This document shows, in pieces, positions 55,904 through 64,000 of a stretch of DNA of 64,000 nt. The notes under the pieces are model-generated. The model searched no databases. It had not been told where the DNA came from and saw only the letters and a program-made list of their open reading frames with translations. The DNA comes from Ga0077555 sp963761475 (lineage in GTDB: Bacteria; Pseudomonadota; Alphaproteobacteria; Rhizobiales; Hyphomicrobiaceae), in assembly GCA_963761475.1 (NCBI GenBank), contig CAVXGT010000010.1, positions 434,001 to 498,000 of the forward strand, in the 5' to 3' direction. The translations under genes and the position numbers were made by a program. How positions within the stretch are numbered: the first letter of the stretch is position 1; the number at the start of each line of letters is the position of its first letter.

Positions 55904-56842
55904 CTACCACTTGGTCAACTCGCCGCCGGATACAGCCAGCCGCCACGTCGGCTCCAGCTCGCCCAACTCTTTCGTGCCCATGATGGCCTTCTGGATGATG
56001 CCGTCGTCCAACTTGTCGGCCTGGATCTCGTCGAAGACCGATTTGGGAACCCGCACGGCCCACTTCGTCACCGCTTCCTTCTGTCCCGTCTCCTCGTTGA
56101 GAACCTCGCGAGTGAGAACATTGGCTTTGCGGTCGACGGCCTCGACGACCAAATAGTAGTTGCGGCTCGACGGATTGACGCGCGGCACGCGCCACAAGCC
56201 CGTGACTTCGCCCCTCCGGTTGATGATGCGTACGTCGTAGGCACGGCGCAATTCGCCCACCATGGCATCGAGCTGGCGAAGTCCGGCGCGTGCCGCATCC
56301 CGTCGTCCGGCCGCGGCCGCTGCAGCAGCGCTGTCCGCGATCTTATTGGCGTCAGTCGTGATGGAGGGCTTGCGCGCGATTTTGCCGATCTCGTCGGTGA
56401 GGCTCGAGAGCCGGCGCGGAATGTCCGTCTTGACTTCGCGCTCGAACGCCGCCCGCTCGACCGACTTCGGGCGTTCCACAGCCATGTACCAGCCGCCGCT
56501 GACCAGCCCGACTGCCAACCCGGCAGCACCCACCTTGCGCCCCCATTTGCCTCGCGAGACATAGAGCTTGGCGAGCTTGACCTGCAGCGAGTCGGCGGCG
56601 GGCGTATAGTGGAATCGCTTTTCCTCGAGCGCCTTGACGCCCTCTTCCAGGATGCGGTCCGGAACGTCGATGCCCTGGCTCTTGTAGATGTCACGCAGTC
56701 GCTCGATCAGCTCCTCGCGCCGCGTGCCGTCGTTGAGCTCTCGCTCCACGATCCGCTTGTCGTGCCGCAGCGTGTCCACGACGTCCATCGCGATCATCAC
56801 GTCGTCGAGCGGTCGGTCCGATTTTGCCTCGCTCTCAGCCAT
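55904..56842 (-). CDS. Membrane-anchored protein resembling the DUF6384 family
   Basis: A 312-residue protein. The N-terminal 95 residues are helical (LDDVMIAMDVVDTLRHDKRI, VERELNDGTRREELIERLRD, GIDVPDRILEEGVKALEEKR), then one membrane segment near 110-128 (GAAGLAVGLVSGGWYMAV), a helical coiled stretch and a C-terminal beta domain (RIINRRGEVTGLWRVPRVNPS, NYYLVVEAVDRK, WAVRVPKSVFDEI). The N-terminal pattern is that of DUF6384, as far as I can recall. The start at 56842 (MAESEAK) is preferred. Second gene of the coiled-coil operon. Function not established. Confidence 0.8.
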   Translation of the reverse strand: MAESEAKSDRPLDDVMIAMDVVDTLRHDKRIVERELNDGTRREELIERLRDIYKSQGIDVPDRILEEGVKALEEKRFHYTPAADSLQVKLAKLYVSRGKWGRKVGAAGLAVGLVSGGWYMAVERPKSVERAAFEREVKTDIPRRLSSLTDEIGKIARKPSITTDANKIADSAAAAAAAGRRDAARAGLRQLDAMVGELRRAYDVRIINRRGEVTGLWRVPRVNPSSRNYYLVVEAVDRKANVLTREVLNEETGQKEAVTKWAVRVPKSVFDEIQADKLDDGIIQKAIMGTKELGELEPTWRLAVSGGELTKW

Positions 56843-56998
56843 CGATTGCCTGTCTTGTCCTGGTTCTATTGAGCGCGTTGTCCTGCAATCGCCTTTCGAG
56901 GCGTGGAAGAGCGCGCTGTGCCCGCGCACGCACCAGTCGGAAGTTCGCTATCGCGACAGTGTGCTGGAACCCGTGTTGCCTGTTGGTCAGGTGTGGCG

Positions 56999-58160
56999 TC
57001 AGCCAAGCGCTGCCGCATCGACGGCGAGTTGCGCCAGCCGCCGCTTGCCATCCTCGACGGCTTCATTGATCTCTTCGGAGTTGCGGCTCGCCATATGCCG
57101 CATTTCTTTGATGATCTGTCTCGATTTCTCCTGGTAGGTCACGACCGAGTTCGACGAGCTTCTTCACAGCCTCTGCTCGCACGGTCGGCCCGTAGCCAGC
57201 CTTGACCGCGGCCTCCTGCACCTTGTTGCCGATTTCTCCGATCGTCTCGAGGCTGTCCGACACGCCTTTTTTCATCGCTTCCAGCGTCGCCGTCGACTCG
57301 TGCAGGCCGAACAGCCCGGTGAACGAGGCCTTCAGTGCCGTCAGCACGGCTTCGTTGGTCGAGAAGAACGTGATCGCCTGCTGATAGACACGCTCCTTGG
57401 CATTCGTCGTCTGCAACAGCCGCGTCATGATCACTTCAGTGGTGTTGTAGCCAACCGTCAGATTGTCTGCGAGGTCCTTGGCAATCTGGTAGCGCTTGTC
57501 TTCGTCCTGCATCGCCCGCAGCTGCTCGTCGCGCTTGAGTTCCAGCTTGGCGCGCTCGGTGGGATCCGTGCCGGCAAAGCCGCCGACCGCTTCTGACGCC
57601 TTGGTCAGCTCGGCTTTCGCCGCCGCCAGCTTCGCTTCTGCCGTCTTTAGAACATCGAGAGCCAGGATCTGGGCTTGTTTGTAGGCGCCGCGATAATCCT
57701 GATAGGCGTTGAGAATCTTCTGTTCGCGCCGGATCTGGTCAGCACTATCGGAAGCGACAGCCAGGTAGGTTTTCTGGATCTTGTCGAACCGCTGCGCGAC
57801 GTCGCCGCGCGACACCTTCATCCACACGTTGTTGACCCGCTCGAACGTGGAAATCCGGCCATCCTCGAGTTGGTCGACTAGCGACTTCGCGTCGTCTCGG
57901 ATCGAGTTGAAGCTCTCGACAATGTCATTGTAGCGCTCGCCGATCTTCATCGCCGAGATTTCATTGCGCACGATTTCGTTGAAGGTCGAGGCTTCCGCCA
58001 GCGTCCGCGCGATGATCGTGACCTTGTCCTTGTCGAGGTCGGCGATCTGCTCGAGCAGCGCAACGATCGGGTCGGCACCTTGGCTTTCGGGACGGATGCC
58101 CATGTCGCGGACAGTAGTCAGCGCTTTGTCGAGGTATTGCAGGGCAGGGAGCTGGGCCAT
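56999..58160 (-). CDS. Coiled-coil 'cell surface protein' family protein (C-terminal frameshift)
   Basis: Helical protein of about 386 residues, first gene of the three-gene operon, of a family often called cell surface protein in databases. It has long coiled coils (ALDVLKTAEAKLAAAKAELT, NLTVGYNTTEVIMTRLLQTT). The frame goes wrong near the end: after KKLVEL an extra base in the CC at 57145-57146 diverts it, while the conserved tail VVTYQEKSRQIIKEMRHMAS...DGKRRLAQLAVDAAALG lies in the next frame and ends at 56999. As written the frame stops at 57063. No signal peptide is present despite the database name. Confidence 0.8.
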
Positions 58161-58771
58161 CGTGATACTCCGGGGAACATATGTGAGATTGGATGTGGCA
58201 GCCGACCCCATCTGCGCCAGGAAATTCGGCCGGTGCGGTGACAAGCGTCCATAGTGGTTGAAGATGTGGTCGTAATCTAGCCGTCCGCTGCCAGCAGGGC
58301 AATTTCCATTCGTGGTCGGAGTTCTGGTCCTCAAGTTCGCGTCCTTGACGAGGGCCGACCCCAGCCGCACACACCGACGTGATCGACTGTGATGCGCCTG
58401 CCCCTGTTTTTTGCGTCTCCTGGCCCCACTTGATTAACGTGACCGGTGCCCGGCGAGACAGTGGTCTGTGGCATGCCTTAGTTGGCTCCTCCATGGCAGT
58501 GGTGCCTCCGGCCGCTGGTGCTCGCGGCACTGGTCACGATTGGATCTGCCTGGCCTCGGGCTGGCCCGCCGCCCTTCCCCGGTACGCCGTCCGCCATTAT
58601 GGCAGATCCATGCATTGCCATTCCGCATCGGCAGCGGGATGGATAGGGCTCGCTGCCTACGCTCCCTCGGGGCAGCGAGCCCACCATCGCCCTGGCCAAA
58701 TCGTCAGCAGGCGCCATCATTGCGCCCTGCAGCCTTGCTCTGGCTGAAATTCTGTGGCCCAAGTCGCGGTC
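58161..58771. other. Intergenic region between divergent genes
   Basis: 611 bases between the coiled-coil operon and the transglycosylase-like gene. No gene is supported. It should hold both promoters; no clear operator was seen by eye. Confidence 0.5.
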
Positions 58772-60007
58772 ATGATGACGATTCGGCGATGGGATCGCGC
58801 TGTGAAACACGCCCGACGCAAATCGATGAGTGCCGTTTTGGCAGCCGCCGTTGCGATGCTGCTGGCGACAGAAGCATCAGGTCCGGTTGGCGCCCAGGGC
58901 ATCGGTGCCAAGCTCGAAGCATTGCTCGATCCGGCTCAAGAGCGGGCCTATGTGCTCTATCTGCGCGCCCGTGCCCAGTTCGACCGCGAGCTCGACATTT
59001 ACTGGAGTGCGGTCGACGAGCGCCGTCAGGTGCGCAGCAAGAAGCGCGCCGCCGGCCAACCCTATGTCGCCGACGATTTCGTGCAGGTCCAGCCGCCAGT
59101 CTACCGCGGCCCCGCCCTGCCGCCCGACATCGCCAAGATCATCGCCAAGGCCACGCCGCCCGAACCGCCGTCAGACGGCTTGCCGGGTGTCGCCGACTTC
59201 CTCGCTCACGCCAAGCGCCAGTACGCCTTTGTGCCCCGGCGCGGCAGCGAAGCCGATTTCAAGCACAACTACGCCGAGGAGGCCTTGAAGCTAGGACTCT
59301 CCAAGGATCAGGTCGTCCGGGTCTACGCACTCGAAACCGGTGGTCGCGGCACCTACGACATGCAGGCCGGCATCGATCCCGAAACCAAAAAGGGCACGCC
59401 CATCTCGTCGGCTCTGGGCTACGCCCAGTTGCTCGCGGCCAACTCCGTCAACGAGCTGGTGAAGCACGGTGATGCCTTCTATGCCCGCCTCCAGGCGATG
59501 AGCCGCAGTCGCGGTATCTCCGGCGCCCGCGCCAGCGAGCTGCGCCGCAAGATGGTGTCGCTGCGCCGCATGATCCGCGCCGCCAAGTCCGTGCCGAACC
59601 GCTGGTCCGCCCACGTCGAATTTTCCCGCACGCCCAAGGGTCTCGGCATTCATGCCCTAAACTTGGATTCCGATATCGGTCCCTGGCTGCAGACCATCAA
59701 GTTGAAGGGCGTGCGCGAGGTTGCCGAGCAGGCAGGCCGCCCCAACCTCTCCGGCGCCGAGATCGAGCTGATGAATCTGGCAGGCCCGCGCACTGGCCTC
59801 GAGATGATGGACGCCATCGGCGCCAAAATGCCCACCACCAATTTCTTCGCCCGCGCCGCCTACTACCGCAACACCATCGTGCGCAACAAATCGTCCGCCG
59901 ACCTCCTCCGGGCCTTGGAGGATCGCATGAACGTCAACCTGAAGCAGGCGGGCTCCATCGCCTTCGCCAAGGCCTTCGACGCGGTGCAGCGCACAGCGCG
60001 CCGCTGA
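58772..60007 (+). CDS. Secreted lytic-transglycosylase-like protein
   Basis: An exported protein of about 411 residues. A long n-region (RRWDRAVKHARRKS) is followed by the signal hydrophobic core MSAVLAAAVAMLLATEASG and cleavage near PVGAQG. Near residue 195 the block VYALETGGRGTYDMQAGI, then SALGYAQLL, resembles lytic transglycosylase or lysozyme-like folds, where the Glu is catalytic. The rest is helical and Arg/Lys-rich. ATGs at 58772, 58775 and 58826 and a GTG at 58754 are all possible starts. It sits between the coiled-coil operon and the sortase locus and may remodel peptidoglycan for them. Confidence 0.7.
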   Translation: MMTIRRWDRAVKHARRKSMSAVLAAAVAMLLATEASGPVGAQGIGAKLEALLDPAQERAYVLYLRARAQFDRELDIYWSAVDERRQVRSKKRAAGQPYVADDFVQVQPPVYRGPALPPDIAKIIAKATPPEPPSDGLPGVADFLAHAKRQYAFVPRRGSEADFKHNYAEEALKLGLSKDQVVRVYALETGGRGTYDMQAGIDPETKKGTPISSALGYAQLLAANSVNELVKHGDAFYARLQAMSRSRGISGARASELRRKMVSLRRMIRAAKSVPNRWSAHVEFSRTPKGLGIHALNLDSDIGPWLQTIKLKGVREVAEQAGRPNLSGAEIELMNLAGPRTGLEMMDAIGAKMPTTNFFARAAYYRNTIVRNKSSADLLRALEDRMNVNLKQAGSIAFAKAFDAVQRTARR

Positions 60008-60044
60008 TCGGGCCCTTGCCCTCGCCGCGGCCACGCCCGCGCCC

Positions 60045-60854
60045 TCAGCCCCCGAGCAGCTCCGCGAAGCCTTCGCCCGTCGTCCGCCTCAGCACCGCGC
60101 AATAGCCCTCGTAGGCCGCATGTGTGGGCATGATCTGTCCGAACGCCGGCGCCGGCGCCCCGGCCCGCATCGGCACCAGCGCGATCGGTGCCGCCACTGG
60201 CGTCAACGCCGACCCGCGACCGACTTTCAGTGTTGTGAGCACCCCGTGCATCTCGCCCGAGATGGTCGGCCGCGATACCACGATCATCCGGTGCTGGCCG
60301 TGCCGGTTGGTTACGAGGTAGACGTGGCCAGACTGGTTCGGAACGGCAACCTGCCCGAACTGGGCGAACTCCTTATCCGTCCGCTCCGCCTCCCTGAACA
60401 CCAGCACCGACTGCGCCTCGTCCCAGGTAATATCCGTCACGTACGCATAGACCGCCCGCGAGTTCCCGAATGATGGCCTGAGCGTCAGGTACTGCCCCTC
60501 GATCCACTTCACTGCCGGCCGTGCGTAGCTGCCAAGCTCGTCCGGCGCCACACCGGGTGCACTGCTTTTGGACGCTCCAGCGGTCAAGTCTGCACCGTTG
60601 GCGCCGCCGCCCGCCCCGTTGGCTTGCCCGCCTGCGCGCAGCGACAACCCAAGCGCATCCTCGAGTTTCACCAGCGTCGACAGCGTCAGCGGACGCCGTC
60701 CCGACAGCACCTTTTCCAGCGTCGACAGGCTGATCCTCGCCATGTCGGCAAGGTGACGTCGCGAGATCCGCCGCCGCGCGATCTCCTCCACCACCTGCAG
60801 GGTGGCCGCGCGGCACGCGTCTTCGCTGAGTTTCCAGTCGCTTTTCAGTGGCAT
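60045..60854 (-). CDS. HTH-type transcriptional regulator, homologue of the one at 53509
   Basis: A 269-residue regulator: HTH at about residues 12-62 (VVEEIARRRISRRHLADMA, SLSTLEKVLSGRRPLTLSTL), a Gly/Ala linker (GGQANGAGGGANGADL) and a beta-rich domain of about 170 residues (YAYVTDITWDEAQSVLVFRE, QSGHVYLVTNRHGQHRMIVV, GEMHGVLTTLKVG). This C-terminal fold has the same WDDE/WDEAQ and GxIYxS/GHVYLV landmarks as the regulator at 53509. It is divergent from the VIT/vWA gene (200 bases between starts), so likely controls it. Confidence 0.82.
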   Translation of the reverse strand: MPLKSDWKLSEDACRAATLQVVEEIARRRISRRHLADMARISLSTLEKVLSGRRPLTLSTLVKLEDALGLSLRAGGQANGAGGGANGADLTAGASKSSAPGVAPDELGSYARPAVKWIEGQYLTLRPSFGNSRAVYAYVTDITWDEAQSVLVFREAERTDKEFAQFGQVAVPNQSGHVYLVTNRHGQHRMIVVSRPTISGEMHGVLTTLKVGRGSALTPVAAPIALVPMRAGAPAPAFGQIMPTHAAYEGYCAVLRRTTGEGFAELLGG

Positions 60855-61053
60855 CGGCCGAGTCCTCCGGTGCCACCGACGTCGGGGCCCGCACAAATCC
60901 TCACATACCCTCACGGCACGGTGCGGGGCAAGCCGCATGGCGGCCGGCGTGTGCCCAACATCCCTGATCATTCCCGTCGAACAGGCTGGAGACAAAAGAG
61001 AAAACAAATGCGGCGCTATCGGGGAGCGCACTTTGGCCGATATGGAGATCAGC

Positions 61054-63386
61054 ATGTACGTTGCAAGATTGGCTATGGCCGCCGCCGTAGCCGCCATCGC
61101 CGGATTGCCACTCGTGGCACCGGTCTGCGCCGAGGTTGGCCCGCAGCCACCACCAGCCGCCGCCCCCGCCCCCGCACCCTTTGAGGCGCCCACCGAGGCC
61201 CTGCCCGCCCCCAAACGCACATCGCCCGGCGAGATGCGTTCCGGCGGCCTCCTGCTGCGTACCCCCGATGGCGGCTACATCGAAGCCCCCCGTCTCGGCG
61301 CCGACTATGACGTCACCGTCTCCGGCCCCACAGCCCGTGCTCGCGTCACGCAGATGTTCTCCAACCCCGGCACCACGCATGTCGAGGCCGTCTACGTCTA
61401 CCCGCTGCCCGAGGGCGCCGCCGTCGACACCTTGAAGATGGTGATTGGCGAGCGCGTCGTCCTCGGCTCCATCAAGGAGCGCGACGCCGCCAAGATCATC
61501 TACGAGCGCGCCAAGTCGGAAGGCCGCAAGGCGGCCCTGGTCGAGCAGGAGCGCCCCAACATCTTCACCAACTCCGTGGCCAACATCGGCCCGGGCGAGA
61601 CGGTCGTCGTCCAGATCGAGTACCAGGAGCCCGTTCGTCGCTCCGGCACCGAGTTTTCCTTGCGCATCCCTCTCGTGGTCGCGCCCCGCTACAATCCGAA
61701 GCCCCTCGTGCAGACCGTCGATTTCGGCGCCGACGGTTGGGGCCGAGCCGTCTCCGACCCCGTGCCCGATCGCAATCGCATCGAGCCCGCCTACCTCGAC
61801 CCCCGCCGCCACGCTCCGATCAATCCCGTAACGATCAAGGTCCGCCTTGCCGCGGGGTTCCCGCTCGCCGCCGTCAAAAGCACCTATCACCCTGTGAAAA
61901 CCCAGACCGTCGACGAGACCACCCGCATCGTCGAACTCGACACCGGCGCCACCCCAGCCAACCGCGATTTCGAGCTCACCTGGCAACCGGCCGCCGCTCG
62001 CGCCCCTGCTGTCGGCCTCTTCCGGGAAACGATCGGCACCGCCGATTACCTCTTGGCCTTCCTCACCCCGCCGACCGTTGAGCCTGCCGCCGGCGAACAC
62101 CGCCCCCGAGAGATGATCCTGGTGATCGACAATTCCGGCTCCATGGGCGGCCTCTCCATGCGTCAGGCCAAGGCCGGCCTGGCCTTCGCCCTCACCCGCC
62201 TCAAGCCCGCCGACCGCTTCAACATCATCCGTTTCAACCACACCATGGAGAGCCTTTATTCAGGCCCCGTCGAGGCGTCTCCAACCAACATCGCCCGTGC
62301 CGCCGGATGGGTCGATGCTCTCAAGGCCGAAGGCGGCACCGAGATGTTGCCGGCCCTGCAGGCCGCTCTCACCGACCCGGCGGCCGACGACAGCCGCTAC
62401 CTCCGCCAGGTGGTCTTTCTCACCGACGGCGCCATCGGTAACGAGCAGCAGCTCCTTGACACCATCGCCGCAAACCGTGGCCGCTCGCGCATCTTCACCG
62501 TTGGCATAGGCTCGGCGCCCAACAGCTATCTGATGACCCGTGGCGCCGAGCTGGGCCGCGGCACCTTCACCCACATCGGTGCCGTCACCGAGGTCGAAGC
62601 CCGCATGCGCGCGCTCTTCGAGAAGCTCGAAGTCTCCGGTTGTGACCGGCCTCGTCGCGAGCTTCGGCGACAACGCCACGGACACCACTCCGAACCCCCT
62701 GCCGGACCTCTATCGCGGCGAGCCACTTGTCATCGCGGCCCGCAAGTCGAGCCCCGGCGGCACGCTCGAGATCAAGGGCACGATCGGCGATCAGCCCTGG
62801 GTCGTCACCGTCCCGCTGGCCAACGCGGCTGCCGGCACGGGCCTCTCGAAAGTGTGGGCCCGCCGCAAGATCGCCGATGCCGAGGTCGCCCGCACGCTGC
62901 GCAAGCTCACCCCGCCAGAGGCCGACAAGGCGATCCTTGCGCTTGCTCTCGAGCATCATCTGGTGAGCCGCCTGACCAGCCTCGTCGCCGTCGACGACGT
63001 CATCTCGCGCAAGCCCGGCGCGCCCCTGACCCGCGCCGACATCCCGCTGAACCTGCCGGCGGGCTGGGACTTCGAGAAGGTCTTCGGCGATCGTCCGGCC
63101 ACCATCGTCCCGCGCGATACGCGTGCCGACGAAGTCCCGACCTGAGCAGCGCCCCGATGGCGGCTTCACGCCGACCGCGGCCAAGGGCCAACTCGCCAAG
63201 GCAACGCCGGCCAAGCCATCCGCGATTGCGATTCCACAAGGCGCGCAACAGAAGGTGCATCTCCCAGCCACGGCCACCGATGCCGAGTTGCGCCTGATTG
63301 CTGGCCTGCTGCTGCTGCTCGCATCGTTGGCCATCACGGCGCTGCACCGGGGCCATCGCCCCTGGGCAGGGCGCACCAGCCAATGA
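61054..63386 (+). pseudogene. VIT and vWA domain sortase-target protein, doubly frameshifted
   Basis: A secreted protein of 776 residues once two single-base errors are removed. Signal peptide near residues 1-26; a VIT domain at about 65-190 (GGYIEAPRLGADYDVTVSG, NPGTTHVEAVYVYPLPEG); a von Willebrand A domain at about 350-530 with the MIDAS start MILVIDNSGSMGG; and a C-terminal sorting signal near residue 740: LPATATDAEL, hydrophobic stretch LRLIAGLLLLLASLAITAL, then basic RGHRP. This is the marine proteobacterial sortase target architecture. Extra bases near 62632 and near 63143 break it into three frames. The sortase gene follows. Confidence 0.85.
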
Positions 63387-63400
63387 CGGGAGATCGACCG

Positions 63401-64000
63401 ATGACGCCTGCTCCCCCCTGTCGCGGCGCCAGAGGTCGGCGGCCATCGCTTCGAGCGATGGCCGCACTTACCGCAGCCGTTCTGGGCCTCACGCTCATCG
63501 GCCAGGCAGCCTATATTCACGCCAAGGCGATCCTCGCCCAGATCCTGCTCGAGCGGGCGTTCGCCGCCACCATCGCCTCCGGCGCGCAAACCAAGCCGTG
63601 GAGCTGGGCCGACACCTGGCCCGTCGCCCGCATCTCCGTCCCGCGCCTTGCCGCCACCACTATCGCCCTCGCGGGCGCCAGCGGTCAGGCATTGGCGTTC
63701 GGCCCCGGCCATGTCGAGGGCACAGCCGATCCAGGCGCCGCCGGCACGGCCGTCTTCGCAGCCCACCGCGACACCCACTTTGCGTTCCTGCGCAAGGTTG
63801 TGGCAGGCGACGCCATCACCGTCACCGGCAACACCGGCGCGACTCATATCTATCGCGTCACCCAGATGACCATAGCCCCGTGGAATGGCGCTGCCATCGA
63901 TCTCGCTGCCCCCGGTAGTCACCTCGTCCTGGCCACCTGCTGGCCATTCGAGGCCCGCACTCCCGGACCGCTCCGCTATCTCGTCCACGCCAGCCGCGTT
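63401..64000 (+). CDS. Class GN (marine proteobacterial type) sortase, partial
   Basis: Transpeptidase that should cleave the LPxTxT signal of the preceding protein and fix it to the envelope. 200 residues are visible and the gene runs off the window. One N-terminal membrane segment (MAALTAAVLGLTLIGQAAYI, about 20-40) anchors it. The catalytic His is in FAAHRDTHF near 122, the Cys in VLATCWPFE near 181 and the Arg in GPLRYLVHA near 195, the complete sortase triad. An upstream in-frame ATG at 63383 overlaps the vWA stop (ATGA), so coupling is likely; GGGAG precedes the ATG at 63401. Confidence 0.9.
   Translation, partial: MTPAPPCRGARGRRPSLRAMAALTAAVLGLTLIGQAAYIHAKAILAQILLERAFAATIASGAQTKPWSWADTWPVARISVPRLAATTIALAGASGQALAFGPGHVEGTADPGAAGTAVFAAHRDTHFAFLRKVVAGDAITVTGNTGATHIYRVTQMTIAPWNGAAIDLAAPGSHLVLATCWPFEARTPGPLRYLVHASRV

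Noticed and set aside
60901..62241. 446-residue minus-strand frame over the vWA gene
   Set aside because: Gly/Asp/Val-rich reverse reading of the VIT-vWA gene; no ribosome site or family motif.

Overview
The window is GC-rich, densely coded DNA from the chromosome of an alphaproteobacterium, most likely of the order Hyphomicrobiales (Rhizobiales). The markers are a GcrA cell-cycle regulator, an argD-argF-hslO operon, an aroK-aroB-CNNM transporter cluster not far from xerD, an ammonium transporter behind a sigma-54-type promoter, and an iron-binding protein gene behind an Irr-like (ICE) palindrome. No rRNA, tRNA, CRISPR array, insertion sequence or prophage was recognised.

Layout. 0-3 kb: phnD and phnE of a phosphonate-type ABC importer and an unknown LURP-one-like protein. 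3-11 kb: ammonium transporter, an SDR dehydrogenase, a D-2-hydroxyacid dehydrogenase, a FecR-like secreted protein, a broken L,D-transpeptidase and a COG3964-type amidohydrolase. 11-16.5 kb: an orphan ferric-iron-binding protein, a DevBCA-type ABC exporter and two tiny His/Tyr-rich secreted proteins. 16.5-28.4 kb: GNAT, Nudix, metallophosphoesterase, GMC oxidoreductase, a livHMGF amino-acid importer, a CDGSH protein, a TauD dioxygenase, GDPD and RuvX. 28.4-34.4 kb: UlaG-like hydrolase, membrane/spermidine-synthase fusion, dienelactone hydrolase-like protein, PAN protein and a PLP ammonia-lyase. 34.4-43 kb: hslO-argF-argD, gcrA, ppk2, a TadE/G-like protein, an AhpD-like protein and an atypical TPR protein. 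43-53.5 kb: CNNM transporter, aroB, aroK, a divergent pair of small membrane and large secreted proteins, a PuuE-like deacetylase, xerD and accA.

The last 10 kb (53.5-64 kb) is the most unusual part. Two homologous HTH regulators with the same C-terminal domain bracket a three-gene operon of coiled-coil proteins (one with a membrane anchor) and a secreted lytic-transglycosylase-like protein. The second regulator is divergent from a VIT/von Willebrand A protein with a C-terminal LPxTxT sorting signal, followed by its cognate Gram-negative sortase, which runs off the window end. This looks like a co-located cell-envelope module.

A second theme is sequence quality. Six genes carry seven single-base indels that break otherwise well-conserved reading frames: an L,D-transpeptidase, livG, tauD, aroB, a coiled-coil gene, and the vWA gene twice. 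Because a housekeeping gene (aroB) is among them and flanking protein sequence is fully conserved on both sides, the simplest reading is residual assembly indels rather than wholesale pseudogene formation. One of them makes livG and livF appear as a single 560-residue ORF.
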